Positions 23,510 through 33,726 of a DNA stretch of 64,000 nucleotides are shown in pieces. Position 1 is the first letter of the stretch. The number at the start of each line of letters is the position of its first letter. Made by a program: the position numbers and the translations under genes. The notes beneath the pieces were generated by a model. It was given only the letters and a program-made list of their open reading frames with translations, made no database searches and was not told the DNA's origin. The DNA is from an uncultured Emergencia sp. GTDB lineage: Bacteria > Bacillota > Clostridia > Peptostreptococcales > Anaerovoracaceae. The stretch lies in NCBI GenBank assembly GCA_904420065.1, contig CAJFTU010000009.1, positions 62,001-126,000 on the forward strand, read 5' to 3'.

Positions 23510-25309
23510 CTAGACATCTAAAAATATAGGCAGAATGATCGGGCTTCTCTTTGTCTTCCGGAAAATGAACTTTCTCAGTTCCTCCCGGACGTTGTTTTTA
23601 ATTCCGCTCCAGTCTCTGTTTCCGGCGTAGAGACTGTCCTCAAGGGCGTTTCTTGCAATTTCTCTCGCATCGTTGATCAGATCTTCGTTTTCCCGAACGT
23701 AGACGAATCCACGCGATACGATATCCGGTCCGGAAATCACTTCGCCGGACGCGCGATCAATAGCCGCTACAGCGATGATCAGACCGGACTCGGACAGAAG
23801 TTTTCTGTCGCGGAGTACAATATTGCCTACATCACCTATACCCAGTCCGTCTACCAGGATATCGTCTGCGCTGACGACATTCTGGAATTTTACTGCGTTG
23901 CGTTTGTCTACCGTAAGCTGATCGCCGTTGGAAAGGATAAAGATTCTGTCCTTTTTCATGCCGAGAGACTCGGCGATCTGTGCGTGTTTGACCAGATGGC
24001 GGTATTCGCCGTGCACCGGCATGAAAAACCTCGGCTTGATCAGCGCATGGATCAGTTTCAGTTCTTCCTGACAGGCGTGACCGGAAACGTGAGTGTCCGC
24101 GATATCGTTGTAAATCACTTCTACTTCTTTTTCAAAGAGCTTATTGACCACGCCGGAAACCGCCTTTTCGTTTCCGGGAACAGGTGTAGAAGAAAGGATA
24201 ACCATGTCGCCTTTTTTCAGTTTAACACCCTTGTGCTCATTATTTGCCATCCGAGACAGGGCCGACATCGGCTCGCCCTGACTTCCGGTCGTAATGATGA
24301 CCAACTGATCATCAGGAATATTTTTCGTCTTATTCAGTTCCACGTAAGTGCCCGCAGGAATTTTCAGATATCCCAGCTCAATAGCCAGAGCCACGACGTT
24401 TTCCATGCTGCGGCCGGAAACGGCAAATTTACGTCCGTATTTTGCCGCCAGTTCGATAATCTTCTGTACACGGTGTACATTCGATGAAAAGGTGGCGATG
24501 ATGATCCTGTTTTTCGCTTCTCTGAATATGCCGTCGAGGGTCTTTCCAACCACTTTTTCCGAAGCGGTAAATCCGGGTCTCAGCGCGTTGGTGCTGTCGG
24601 CCAGCATCAGATCCACGCCTTTTCTGCCGATTTCAGCAAATTTTGCCAGATCGATAGGTTCTCCATCCACCGGGGTATAGTCGATCTTGAAGTCTCCTGT
24701 GTGAAACAGCGTCGCCGCCGGTGTCTGAATATACAGGCATACCGCATCGGCGATGGAGTGAGTCGTCCGAATAACCTCGACCTTGAAATCCCCCAGCCTC
24801 AGTTTATCGCCGGCCTTTATCGTTTTAAGATTTGCCCTCAGGCCGTGCTCCTTCAGCTTATTTTCGATCAGGCCGAGGGGAAGTCTGGTTCCGTAGATCG
24901 GAACATTTATCTGCTTTAGCAGATACGGCACTCCGCCGATGTGGTCTTCATGTCCGTGGGTGATCACCACGCCGACGATTTTGGACGCATTTTTTACCAG
25001 ATAGCTGTAATCCGGTATGACCACATCGATGCCGTACATCTCATCTTCCGGAAAAGACATGCCGCAGTCTATGACCAGTATCTGATCCTTATATTCCAAC
25101 ACGGTCAGGTTTTTTCCGATTTCATTGAGACCGCCGATAGGAATCACTTTCAGATTATCCGCCCGCTTCATCTGCCGCTGTGATTTTGCTGCGTTCTTCT
25201 TCGGCAGTGTGTTTTTCGCAGATTTCTTCTTCTGCTGAAGCTCTTTGCTCTGCGGTCTCTTTGCAGCCACCTTTTTTACCGGCGGCTTTTTGCTGTTATA
25301 ATCTCTCAT
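23510..25309 (-). CDS. rnj: Ribonuclease J
   Basis: A metallo-beta-lactamase/beta-CASP ribonuclease with 5'-3' exonuclease and endonuclease activity, central to mRNA decay and rRNA maturation in Firmicutes. The zinc motif is HGHEDHIGG (118-126), then FHTGDFKID and HVSGHACQEELKL. The C-terminal oligomerisation domain ends in KTKRSPIILPIFLDV. At 599 residues it is longer than usual (about 555), because of a lysine-rich extension of about 50 residues at the N-terminus before LKVIPIGGLNEIGKN. Confidence 0.95.
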   Translation of the reverse strand: MRDYNSKKPPVKKVAAKRPQSKELQQKKKSAKNTLPKKNAAKSQRQMKRADNLKVIPIGGLNEIGKNLTVLEYKDQILVIDCGMSFPEDEMYGIDVVIPDYSYLVKNASKIVGVVITHGHEDHIGGVPYLLKQINVPIYGTRLPLGLIENKLKEHGLRANLKTIKAGDKLRLGDFKVEVIRTTHSIADAVCLYIQTPAATLFHTGDFKIDYTPVDGEPIDLAKFAEIGRKGVDLMLADSTNALRPGFTASEKVVGKTLDGIFREAKNRIIIATFSSNVHRVQKIIELAAKYGRKFAVSGRSMENVVALAIELGYLKIPAGTYVELNKTKNIPDDQLVIITTGSQGEPMSALSRMANNEHKGVKLKKGDMVILSSTPVPGNEKAVSGVVNKLFEKEVEVIYNDIADTHVSGHACQEELKLIHALIKPRFFMPVHGEYRHLVKHAQIAESLGMKKDRIFILSNGDQLTVDKRNAVKFQNVVSADDILVDGLGIGDVGNIVLRDRKLLSESGLIIAVAAIDRASGEVISGPDIVSRGFVYVRENEDLINDAREIARNALEDSLYAGNRDWSGIKNNVREELRKFIFRKTKRSPIILPIFLDV

Positions 25310-25329
25310 GTTTTTTCATAATCTCCCCT

Positions 25330-27801
25330 TTACTTTATCACGATATTCACCAGCTTGTTCGGTACGGCAATTACTTTTACCACGTTCTTGCCTTCCGTCA
25401 AAGCCTGAACTTTTTCGTCTGAAAGGGCAGTTTTTTCCAGGTCTTCTTTGGACAGTCCGCTCGCTACATTGAGCTTTTCTTTTACTTTTCCGTTTACCTG
25501 TACGACGATTTCCACCGTATCCTTTACCAGTGCCGCTTCGTCGTAGGACGGCCAGGTCACTTCGGTCAGCGAAGGTTCGTGACCGAGACATTCCCACATC
25601 TCTTCACAGATGTGAGGTGTAAACGGTGAAAGTATGGTAACCAGTGTATCGATAGCCTTTTTCATGAAGGCCTGATTTGCCTCTTTCAGTTCTTTGTATC
25701 TGTACAGTTCGTTAACCAGTTCCATGATAGAACTGATTGCGGTATTGAAGCTGAACCTTCCTCCCACATCGTCGGTAACTTTCTTTATGGTTGTGTTGAG
25801 CACGTAGTTCAGCTCTTTATCGGCATCGGTCACGATCGTATACTCTTCCGGCAGTTCACCGCAGTTGCGGCTGAATTCGTAGACCAGACGATATACTCTG
25901 TTGAGGAAACGATAGCTTCCCTCTACACCGGTATCGGACCAATCCAGTTCTCTTTCCGGCGGTGCGGCGAACAGGATAAAGAGTCTGGCTGTATCCGCGC
26001 CGTATTTTTCGATGATTTCTTCAGGACTGACTACGTTGCCCAAAGACTTACTCATCTTCTTTCCGTCTTTGTTGACCATGCCCTGTGTCAGCAGGTTTTT
26101 GAACGGTTCTTCGTCTCTGACCAGACCCAGATCGTGAAGAGCCATCTGGAAGAAACGGGAGTACATCAAGTGAAGGATGGCATGTTCTACGCCGCCGATG
26201 TACTGATCCACATCCATCCAGTAGTCGGTTTTCTCTTTATCGAAAGGTGCGTTTTCGTTTTTCGGATCGCAGTATCTGAGGAAATACCAAGAGGAATCCA
26301 GGAAGGTATCCATGGTGTCCATCTCTCTGCGCGCTTTCTTTCCGCATCTTGGACAGGTGCACTGCGCGAAAGTCTTCGACGTGGTCAAAGGGGATTCTCC
26401 CTTTCCAGTAAATTCTACGTCTGTCGGCAGAAGTACCGGCAGATTCTCTTCTTTTTCCGGTACCCAGCCGCAGGAATCGCAATAAATCATCGGAATCGGC
26501 GTACCCCAATATCTCTGCCGGGAAATCAGCCAGTCGCGAAGTCTGTAATTAACGGTTTTCTTTCCGATGCCTTCCGCTTCCAGCCAGTCGATCATTTCGC
26601 CGATGGCCTTCCGATTGTTCAGGCCGTTAAACTTACCGGAATTGATCATGGTTCCTTCCGCAGCGAAAGCCTCCTGCAGATTGTTGACGTCAATTGCCGG
26701 ATCGTCGGAATCGACTACCGGAATAATTTCCAGATCGAATTTTCTGGCAAAGTCAAAGTCTCTCTGGTCGTGAGCCGGTACCGCCATGATTGCGCCGGTA
26801 CCGTAGCCCATCAGTACGTAGTCGGAAATGAAAATCGGAACTTTCTTTCCGTTGACCGGATTTATCGCATAACTGCCGATAAATACGCCCGTTTTTTCAC
26901 CGGTAGTGGAAGTTCTCTCGATATCGTTTTTGTGCTGCACCTTATCCAAGTAATCCAGCACCGGCTGCTCGTATTCCGTTCCGCGAACCAGATCCATAAC
27001 ATACGGATGTTCCGGAGCCATAACCATATAAGTCACGCCAAAAAGAGTATCCGCGCGAGTGGTGAATACTTTCATCAGCTTATCGGTTCCGTCGATCCGA
27101 AAATCGATTTCTGCGCCGACGGATTTGCCGATCCAGTTTCTCTGCATGGTCTTTACCTTAGCCGGCCACCCTTCCAGTTTATCCAGATTGTCCAGGAGTC
27201 TTTCTGCATAATCGGTAATCTTAAAATACCACTGAGACAGATTTTTCTTGCCTACAGGCGTCTTACACCGCTCGCAGCAGCCGTCTACTACCTGCTCGTT
27301 AGCCAACACCGTCTGACAGCTCGGACACCAGTTCACCGGATTTTCCTTTTTATAGGCAAGACCTTTCTTGTAGAACTGAATGAAGATCCACTGCATCCAC
27401 TTGTAGTAATCCGGATTGCAAGTCTGTACTTCCCGATCCCAGTCGTATGACAGTCCGAGCTGATTCAGCTGCTCTTCCATCTCGTGGATATTGTCCCAGG
27501 TCCACTTGCTCGGCTCGATTCCATGCTTGATGGCCGCATTTTCTGCCGGAAGACCAAAAGAGTCAAATCCCATCGGATGAAGCACGTTGTATCCCTGCAT
27601 TTTCTTACATCTGGCCACCACGTCTCCTATGGAGTAGTTGCGCACGTGACCCATGTGCAGCTTTCCCGAAGGGTAAGGAAACATCTCCAGTACGTAGTAT
27701 TTCTCTTTCGTATCGTCTTCTGTGGTTTTAAAGCACTGATGATCTCTCCAGTACTTCTGCCATTTTTCTTCTATAGCTTTGAATTCGTATCTTTCGTTCA
27801 T
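25330..27801 (-). CDS. leuS: Leucine--tRNA ligase
   Basis: Class I aminoacyl-tRNA synthetase charging tRNA-Leu. Its 823 residues include HMGH (49-52), the zinc-type insertion around [21 protein letters not shown], the editing domain with [11 protein letters not shown], the [10 protein letters not shown] region and KMSKS. The ATG overlaps the rsfS stop by 4 bases. No T-box leader can exist here, since the gene starts inside an operon. Two tRNA-Leu genes lie 12 kb upstream. Confidence 0.97.
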   Translation of the reverse strand: MNERYEFKAIEEKWQKYWRDHQCFKTTEDDTKEKYYVLEMFPYPSGKLHMGHVRNYSIGDVVARCKKMQGYNVLHPMGFDSFGLPAENAAIKHGIEPSKWTWDNIHEMEEQLNQLGLSYDWDREVQTCNPDYYKWMQWIFIQFYKKGLAYKKENPVNWCPSCQTVLANEQVVDGCCERCKTPVGKKNLSQWYFKITDYAERLLDNLDKLEGWPAKVKTMQRNWIGKSVGAEIDFRIDGTDKLMKVFTTRADTLFGVTYMVMAPEHPYVMDLVRGTEYEQPVLDYLDKVQHKNDIERTSTTGEKTGVFIGSYAINPVNGKKVPIFISDYVLMGYGTGAIMAVPAHDQRDFDFARKFDLEIIPVVDSDDPAIDVNNLQEAFAAEGTMINSGKFNGLNNRKAIGEMIDWLEAEGIGKKTVNYRLRDWLISRQRYWGTPIPMIYCDSCGWVPEKEENLPVLLPTDVEFTGKGESPLTTSKTFAQCTCPRCGKKARREMDTMDTFLDSSWYFLRYCDPKNENAPFDKEKTDYWMDVDQYIGGVEHAILHLMYSRFFQMALHDLGLVRDEEPFKNLLTQGMVNKDGKKMSKSLGNVVSPEEIIEKYGADTARLFILFAAPPERELDWSDTGVEGSYRFLNRVYRLVYEFSRNCGELPEEYTIVTDADKELNYVLNTTIKKVTDDVGGRFSFNTAISSIMELVNELYRYKELKEANQAFMKKAIDTLVTILSPFTPHICEEMWECLGHEPSLTEVTWPSYDEAALVKDTVEIVVQVNGKVKEKLNVASGLSKEDLEKTALSDEKVQALTEGKNVVKVIAVPNKLVNIVIK

Positions 27802-28154
27802 TTCTCCTGTTCATCCTCCAAGTCTAAAAAACTGCAGTCTCCCCATACTTTTTCGATGTTGTACTTCTCTCTTACCTCTTTTGTAAATACGTTTACGATC
27901 ACATCGCCAAAGTCCATCAAAATCCATCCGGAACCGTTTTTACCCTCAATATTCCTGACCAAGAGCCCCTCTTTAGCCAACTGTTCTTCGACTTCATCGG
28001 CCAGCGTCAGCACCTGCCGCTCTGAACCTCCTGATGCGATAACCAGGTAATCCGCAAAGGAAGACTTTTCCTGAATATCGATCACCACAATGTCCTGTGC
28101 TTTTTTTCCGTCCATTACCCTTGCGGCAAGCAGCGCAAAGTCTTTGTTATTCAT
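27798..28154 (-). CDS. rsfS: Ribosome silencing factor RsfS
   Basis: Binds uL14 on the 50S subunit and blocks joining with 30S, reducing translation when nutrients are low. It has 118 residues with the family core [20 protein letters not shown], SGSSxRQ-like ASGGSERQ, and [16 protein letters not shown]. The yqeK-rsfS pair, overlapping by 4 bases, is conserved in Firmicutes. Confidence 0.95.
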   Translation of the reverse strand: MNNKDFALLAARVMDGKKAQDIVVIDIQEKSSFADYLVIASGGSERQVLTLADEVEEQLAKEGLLVRNIEGKNGSGWILMDFGDVIVNVFTKEVREKYNIEKVWGDCSFLDLEDEQEK

Positions 28155-28726
28155 TCAGTTTCTCCTCTTACTATATTTGCTTCGAGATAATCCCTGGCAC
28201 GCAGCGTATCCTCGTCCAGAAATCTTCCCTGACTCTTCACATAATCTATCGTTCTGGTCAAAGACAGGAGACAAGCTCTGTCCAAATCCTCACCGGCCGC
28301 CTTTCTGAGCTCGTCTACGCCGGGATAGCTCCGGCCGGGCTCGATGGCGTCGGCAATATAGATGACTTTTTCCAGCGTGGACATGGCCGCCCTTCCTGTA
28401 GTATGATAGCTTACCGCATTGATAATATCCCGGTCTTTCACGCCGTAATCCCGCTCCATAATAATCGCAGCGATCTTTCCGTGCGCCAGATTTACGTTAT
28501 CCAGATATTTGCTGTCCAGACCGAGATGCTTCACGTAATAGTTCAGCACATCTGCGGAAACGCCGCGAAACATATCGTGAAACAGGGCTGCCGTATCGGC
28601 TTTTTCCCGGTCGACACCATATCGCTCTGCCAGGCAGACAGCCGTTTTTCTGACCCCTTCGATATGTTTCTTTCTCTTTTCCGATAAATTTTTTTCGATA
28701 TAACTACTTATAGAGTCCGTGTTCAT
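28151..28726 (-). CDS. yqeK: HD-domain hydrolase YqeK (symmetrical Ap4A hydrolase)
   Basis: An HD-superfamily phosphohydrolase; the Firmicute YqeK family cleaves diadenosine tetraphosphate symmetrically to two ADP. It has 191 residues with metal ligands in KHIEGVRKTA, the HD pair in AALFHDMFRG, LAHGKIAAIIM, and VSYHTTGRAAMS. It overlaps nadD by 23 bases and rsfS by 4. Confidence 0.93.
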   Translation of the reverse strand: MNTDSISSYIEKNLSEKRKKHIEGVRKTAVCLAERYGVDREKADTAALFHDMFRGVSADVLNYYVKHLGLDSKYLDNVNLAHGKIAAIIMERDYGVKDRDIINAVSYHTTGRAAMSTLEKVIYIADAIEPGRSYPGVDELRKAAGEDLDRACLLSLTRTIDYVKSQGRFLDEDTLRARDYLEANIVRGETE

Positions 28727-29306
28727 AGATATACCTTTCTATAGGCGGAGGAACCAGATGGCTTATGCTCTTGCCGGCCTTTATATTGCTCTTTATCTCC
28801 GTCGAAGAAACATCTACGATCCGGTTATGGAGCAAAACGATTTCGGCGCGATATTTACTTCGCAGCTCTTCCGCCTTTTCTCCCGTCTCGTTTTCTCTGT
28901 ATCCGGGCCGCATCCCCACGATAAAAGAAAATTCCCGCAGCAGCTCTTCTCCCTTGTACCAGTTTTCCAGGCTGAGAAAGGAGTCTGTTCCCATGATGAA
29001 ATAGAGTCCGGCATTTCTGTAAATATCCTTCAGCGTTTTCATCGTCTTGTACGTGTAAGAAACTTCCTCGCTGTACGCTTCTGCGGTACAGACGGAAAAT
29101 CCTTCGTTTTCCTCCGCAACGAGAGAAACCATGTTCACCCGGTCTCTCTCGTCTGCCATCTTGTGTCCCAGCTTAAAGGGCTGAACCTTTGTCGGAAGGA
29201 GAACTACCTGAGTCAGAGCGCATTCTTCTCTTGCGGCCCTGGCCACAGACAGGTGTCCCACATGAAAAGGATCAAAGGTTCCTCCCAGTATTCCGATTTT
29301 GTTCAT
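28704..29306 (-). CDS. nadD: Nicotinate-nucleotide adenylyltransferase
   Basis: Adenylates nicotinate mononucleotide in NAD synthesis. It has 200 residues with the nucleotidyltransferase motif GGTFDPFHVGHL near the start, the GTDSF segment and the C-terminal VSSTEIKSN. The ATG at 29306 follows GAGG by five bases; a GTG one codon earlier is less likely. It overlaps the yqeK start downstream. Confidence 0.95.
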   Translation of the reverse strand: MNKIGILGGTFDPFHVGHLSVARAAREECALTQVVLLPTKVQPFKLGHKMADERDRVNMVSLVAEENEGFSVCTAEAYSEEVSYTYKTMKTLKDIYRNAGLYFIMGTDSFLSLENWYKGEELLREFSFIVGMRPGYRENETGEKAEELRSKYRAEIVLLHNRIVDVSSTEIKSNIKAGKSISHLVPPPIERYIYEHGLYK

Positions 29307-29308
29307 CA

Positions 29309-31072
29309 CTACCTCAGGGTTATGCCCAGTTCTTCAAGCTGATCTTCTTCCACCGTTCCCGGCGCTTCGCATACCATGCACTGGGCGTTCTGGTTCTTCG
29401 GAAAAGCGATAACGTCTCTTATGCTCTGTTCTCCCGCAAGAAGCATTGCCAGTCTGTCCAGTCCATAGGCGAGGCCTCCGTGAGGAGGTGTTCCGTACTT
29501 AAAGGCTTCAAGAAGGAATCCGAACTTTTCCTGACACTCCTCTTCGGTCAGATTGAGCGCCCTGAACATCCTGGCCTGAAGCTGGCGGTCGTGAATTCTG
29601 ATGCTTCCTCCGCCCAGCTCAACGCCGTTGAGGACGATGTCGTACGCATCGGCTTTAACCTTTTCCGGCTCCGTCTCCAGCAGAGGAATGTCTTCCGCCT
29701 TCGGATTGGTGAACGGATGGTGCATTGCTTTGAGTTCTCCGGTTTCGTCATCTTTTTCGAACATAGGGAAATCCGTTACCCATAGAAAGTTGTACTGGGT
29801 GTCGTCCAACAGTCCCAGAAGTCCCGCGATATGTCTGCGCAGAAAGCCCAGACTGTCGAAGACCACTTTCTTCCTGTCGGCAGCGATCAGAATCAGATCT
29901 CCCGCAGAAGCGTCAAATACATCGGCGATTCGCCGCAACTGTTCCTGATCAAAGAACTTGTTGACCGACGATTTAATTTCACCTTCTTCCACTCTGATCC
30001 AGACCAGTCCCTTAGCTCCGTAATGCTTTGTCTGTTCGGTCAGCTTATCGATATCCTTACGGCTGAATTTGGCCGATCCCTGTTCAATACAGATGCCCCT
30101 TACGTCGCCGCCTGCAGCTATGGCGTCGGCAAAAACTTTGAACGAAGTGCCTTCGACGATCTGATTCAGGCACTTCAGTTCAAATCCGAACCGGGTATCC
30201 GGCTTGTCGCTTCCATAGCGTTCCATGGCTTCGTCATAAGTGATTCTCGGAAAAGGAATTTGCAGATCTTTGCCGAAAAGATCTTTAAACAGCCTTTTCA
30301 TAAAGCCTTCCTGCATTTCAATCACGTCGTCCTGATCGACAAAGGACATCTCCAAGTCGATCTGGGTAAATTCCGGCTGTCTGTCGGCCCGCAGATCTTC
30401 GTCACGGAAGCACTTTGCAATCTGCATATAGCGATCGCAGCCTCCCACCATCAGCAGCTGCTTGAACAGTTGAGGCGACTGCGGCAGCGCATAAAATCTG
30501 CCTACGTTCACCCGGCTCGGAACCAGGTAATCTCTGGCGCCTTCCGGAGTAGACTTGATCAGCACCGGCGTTTCAATTTCTGTAAAGCCCTGTTCGTCAA
30601 AGTAATCTCTCGTAATCTTAGCGATATTGTGACGGAGGCGGAGATTCTTCTGCATCTTCAGCTTCCGCAGATCGAGATATCTGTATTTGAGACGAAGGTT
30701 ATCGTCTACGTGGTCGTCATCTTTGACGTAAATCGGCGGTGTTTCCGATTCGGAGTAGACGGTCAGCTCTCTGGCGAAGACTTCGATTTCTCCGGTAGGA
30801 ATGTTAGGATTCTTTGACGATCTTTCTTTAACCACGCCCCTGACGCCGATCACGTATTCGCTTCGCAGAGAATTCGCCCGCTCGAACACTTCTTTTTCAA
30901 TAGTATCGTCAAATGTGATCTGAACGATTCCCGTTTTATCGCGAAGGTCGATGAAGATGAGGCCACCCAGACTTCTCTGCTTGGCAACCCATCCGTTGAG
31001 GGTGACTTCTTCATCCACATTGCCAATATTCAGCTGACCGCACATATGGGTTCTCTTCAATAATTCAGACAT
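29309..31072 (-). CDS. aspS: Aspartate--tRNA ligase
   Basis: Class II synthetase of the bacterial type, 587 residues. An N-terminal OB-fold anticodon domain (about 1-110) is followed by motif 2 (RCFRDEDLRADRQPEFTQID), the bacterial GAD insertion (about 290-430) and motif 3 (GGLAYGLDRLAMLL). It may be discriminating or may also charge tRNA-Asn; that cannot be decided without knowing whether asnS or gatCAB exists. It sits 15 bases after hisS. Confidence 0.96.
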   Translation of the reverse strand: MSELLKRTHMCGQLNIGNVDEEVTLNGWVAKQRSLGGLIFIDLRDKTGIVQITFDDTIEKEVFERANSLRSEYVIGVRGVVKERSSKNPNIPTGEIEVFARELTVYSESETPPIYVKDDDHVDDNLRLKYRYLDLRKLKMQKNLRLRHNIAKITRDYFDEQGFTEIETPVLIKSTPEGARDYLVPSRVNVGRFYALPQSPQLFKQLLMVGGCDRYMQIAKCFRDEDLRADRQPEFTQIDLEMSFVDQDDVIEMQEGFMKRLFKDLFGKDLQIPFPRITYDEAMERYGSDKPDTRFGFELKCLNQIVEGTSFKVFADAIAAGGDVRGICIEQGSAKFSRKDIDKLTEQTKHYGAKGLVWIRVEEGEIKSSVNKFFDQEQLRRIADVFDASAGDLILIAADRKKVVFDSLGFLRRHIAGLLGLLDDTQYNFLWVTDFPMFEKDDETGELKAMHHPFTNPKAEDIPLLETEPEKVKADAYDIVLNGVELGGGSIRIHDRQLQARMFRALNLTEEECQEKFGFLLEAFKYGTPPHGGLAYGLDRLAMLLAGEQSIRDVIAFPKNQNAQCMVCEAPGTVEEDQLEELGITLR

Positions 31073-31087
31073 ATCTTTCTCCCTTGA

Positions 31088-32341
31088 TTATTTTATCAGT
31101 TCTTCAAGCAGATCATCGAGCTTGACCTGACGCTGCTGTGAAGTCGCCATCTCCTTGATGGAAACCGCGCCTTCGGCCAATTCATTATCTCCGATGACCA
31201 CCGTGTATTTCGCTCCCAGTCTGTCGGCATACTTAAACTGCCCTTTTATATTTCTGGCCAGTGTGTCCATTTCCGCTTTTACGCCCTTCTGACGCAGCTC
31301 TCTGAGCAGTTTCAGACCAAAGGCCTTAGCATCGTCGCCCATGACCGCGATAAACGCTTTCAGCGGCTCCGGCTGCGGTATTTCCACACCGTGTTCGTCC
31401 ATCAGCATCAGCAGACGTTCTATGCCCAAACCAAATCCAACGCCCGGAATCGGAGGTCCGCCGATCTCCTCGATCAGATGGTCATACCTTCCGCCTCCGC
31501 AGACCGTTCCCTGGGTTCCGTTGCTCTCGGTAACAAATTCAAAAGCGGTTTTCGTGTAATAATCCAGACCTCTGACGATGCGCGGATCGACAGTATAGGC
31601 GATTCCCATGGCGTCCAGGTTTTTCTTTACGTCTTCAAAAGCGTCGCGGCATTCATCGCAGAGATAATCCAACATATCAGGCGCATCTTTGACCAGACTC
31701 TGACAGGTTTCGGACTTGCAGTCCAAAATACGCATAGGATTTCTCTCATATCGGTCTTTGCAGGTATTGCAGAGCTGGTCGTATACCGGCTCCAAAAAGC
31801 GGCGAAGAGCTTCTCTGTGCTTCTTCCGGCATTCTGGACAACCTACGCTGTTGATCCGAAGCTGTATATCTTTGATCCCCATTTCGTGAAGGAAATCGTA
31901 ACCGAGACAGATGACTTCAGCATCAGCTATCATATTGGTAGTACCAAAGATTTCGATACCGAACTGATGAAAAGCTCTGAGCCTGCCCGACTGCGGCTTT
32001 TCGTACCGGAAACACGGCGTGATATAGCAATATTTTGTAGGCTGTACCTCGGCGTACTGCTTGTGCTCGATGAATGCTCTGGCGACAGGTGAAGTGCCTT
32101 CAGGCTTTAGCGTAATGCTCCGGTTTCCGTGATCGGTGAACGTGTACATTTCCTTCTGAACGATATCCGTAGTGTCGCCTACACCCCTCTGAAAGAGCTC
32201 GGTGTGTTCGAAGATCGGCGTACGGATCTCTTTATAGCCGTACTTTTCGCAGATTTCCGAAAATTTCTTTTCCACGTAATGCCACCTGTACACCTGCGAC
32301 GGCAGCGTATCTTTCGTGCCTTTCGGCGCTATGATTGCCAT
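31088..32341 (-). CDS. hisS: Histidine--tRNA ligase
   Basis: Class II synthetase, 417 residues. Recognisable are APKGTKDTLPSQ at the start, motif 2 with CFRYEKPQSGRLRAFHQFG, the HisA motifs RGLDYYTKTAFEF and CGGGRYDHL, motif 3 GFGLGIERLLML and the C-terminal anticodon-binding domain. It overlaps hemZ by 13 bases. Confidence 0.97.
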   Translation of the reverse strand: MAIIAPKGTKDTLPSQVYRWHYVEKKFSEICEKYGYKEIRTPIFEHTELFQRGVGDTTDIVQKEMYTFTDHGNRSITLKPEGTSPVARAFIEHKQYAEVQPTKYCYITPCFRYEKPQSGRLRAFHQFGIEIFGTTNMIADAEVICLGYDFLHEMGIKDIQLRINSVGCPECRKKHREALRRFLEPVYDQLCNTCKDRYERNPMRILDCKSETCQSLVKDAPDMLDYLCDECRDAFEDVKKNLDAMGIAYTVDPRIVRGLDYYTKTAFEFVTESNGTQGTVCGGGRYDHLIEEIGGPPIPGVGFGLGIERLLMLMDEHGVEIPQPEPLKAFIAVMGDDAKAFGLKLLRELRQKGVKAEMDTLARNIKGQFKYADRLGAKYTVVIGDNELAEGAVSIKEMATSQQRQVKLDDLLEELIK

Positions 32342-33726
32342 TTTTTTACCTCCGTAAATAATCCTTTTTCTTTTCGCTCCAGCATTTCATCAATGCGTTC
32401 TATGTACTGCTGGTAGTTTGTTACATTTGGTACCCTTTCGAGACGATTTTCGGAAGGGAAATAAACCTTGGAAATTCCGCCGGCTCCAAGGGCCACAATG
32501 GTCTGATGCTCATCCATTATGCGTATATTATATATGCATTCCTTTTCAGGTTTACTATAACCGGTATTCTCGTAAGCTCCCGCCATGTGCTTCTGCCGAT
32601 AGAGATAGTACGGCGCGTATCCGGCCCCTTCCATCATCGCCCTGCTGTCTTGGAGCATTTCAGCCACAATTTCCGCCTGACGGTAATGAAAGTCCGGATC
32701 GATGTCTATGAGACGAGACGCGCGTTTGACGGCAAGGCAGTGTACGGTGATGTTTTCCGGGCTGAGTGCGAGGACCTGCCGCAGAGTACGGCGAAAATCC
32801 TCCGAGTTTTCTTCAGGCAGCCCGGCAATAATATCCGCGTTGACAGCGGAAAAGCCGACCTTCTCGGCCGCTGAAAAGGCCTGATTTACCGCTTCCACAC
32901 TGTGTTTGCGCCCGATCAGATCCAGAGTACGTTGTTTCATCGTCTGAGGATTGATACTGATTCGGTCGGCGCCGCCGTTGCGAATGGCCCGGAGCTTTTC
33001 TTCCGTTATGGTGTCCGGCCTTCCGGCTTCGACGGTGAACTCCCTGACCTCTGAAAGGTCAAAGGAAACACCTATCTCTTCCATAAGAGAGGACAGCTGT
33101 CGCGCATCGAGAGTTGTCGGTGTTCCGCCTCCGATATATATGGATTCCGCTTTTATGCCGGTTTCGCGCATACGTCTTCCCACGTACTCAATTTCTCGGT
33201 GGAGAGCTTTGAGGTATCTTTCGATCTCTTCTTCCGAAACTTGATTAGATGCAAAGGAACAGTATACACACCGCGTCGGACAGAAGGGAATGCCGATGTA
33301 GATTCCCGCCGAATCGGCGCGGGCAGGTTCCAGAATTCTGCGCTGATAGAGACAGATTCTGAGAATCAGCTCCGCTTTCTCTTTGCTGAGATAGTAATTA
33401 CGGGTAAACGTCTCGAGGACTTTTTCCTCGCTGCCCAAACTGTCGAGCAGCTCGCCGCACAGCTTTACCGGCCTTATTCCGGTTAAAATTCCCCATTCCG
33501 GCCGTTTACCCGTCATCGCAGACAGCTTATCGTAAATTTCTCTGCCGACCTGCTTCCAGTCTGATGAGCCGGACTCGTTGATCCGAATAAGGTCGCTGCC
33601 CTCCAATTCTCTTGTAATCTCATATTGATCGGGGCGCAGAAAAATCTTGACCAGCTCTTCCAACTGGCAAGTGTTTTTTTCATTGAGAATGTTAATTTTA
33701 TACAAAAGGATTGTGCTCCTTCTCAT
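32329..33726 (-). CDS. hemZ: HemZ-type radical SAM coproporphyrinogen dehydrogenase
   Basis: A HemN-like radical SAM enzyme of the HemZ family, thought to decarboxylate coproporphyrinogen III without oxygen. The radical SAM cluster motif is CPTRCVYC (CxxxCxxC) in GIPFCPTRCVYCSFAS, followed by YIGGGTPTTL and SINPQTM. It has 465 residues from the ATG at 33726, which overlaps the MBL gene by 29 bases. A TTG at 33705 (LYKINILNEKN) is better placed behind AAGGAG and may be the true start. No other haem gene is nearby; in Clostridia hemZ commonly sits just upstream of hisS. Confidence 0.9.
   Translation of the reverse strand: MRRSTILLYKINILNEKNTCQLEELVKIFLRPDQYEITRELEGSDLIRINESGSSDWKQVGREIYDKLSAMTGKRPEWGILTGIRPVKLCGELLDSLGSEEKVLETFTRNYYLSKEKAELILRICLYQRRILEPARADSAGIYIGIPFCPTRCVYCSFASNQVSEEEIERYLKALHREIEYVGRRMRETGIKAESIYIGGGTPTTLDARQLSSLMEEIGVSFDLSEVREFTVEAGRPDTITEEKLRAIRNGGADRISINPQTMKQRTLDLIGRKHSVEAVNQAFSAAEKVGFSAVNADIIAGLPEENSEDFRRTLRQVLALSPENITVHCLAVKRASRLIDIDPDFHYRQAEIVAEMLQDSRAMMEGAGYAPYYLYRQKHMAGAYENTGYSKPEKECIYNIRIMDEHQTIVALGAGGISKVYFPSENRLERVPNVTNYQQYIERIDEMLERKEKGLFTEVKKWQS

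Noticed and set aside
25330-32341. T-box leaders for leuS, aspS and hisS
   Set aside because: All three synthetase genes begin within or a few bases after the preceding gene, leaving no room for a leader.
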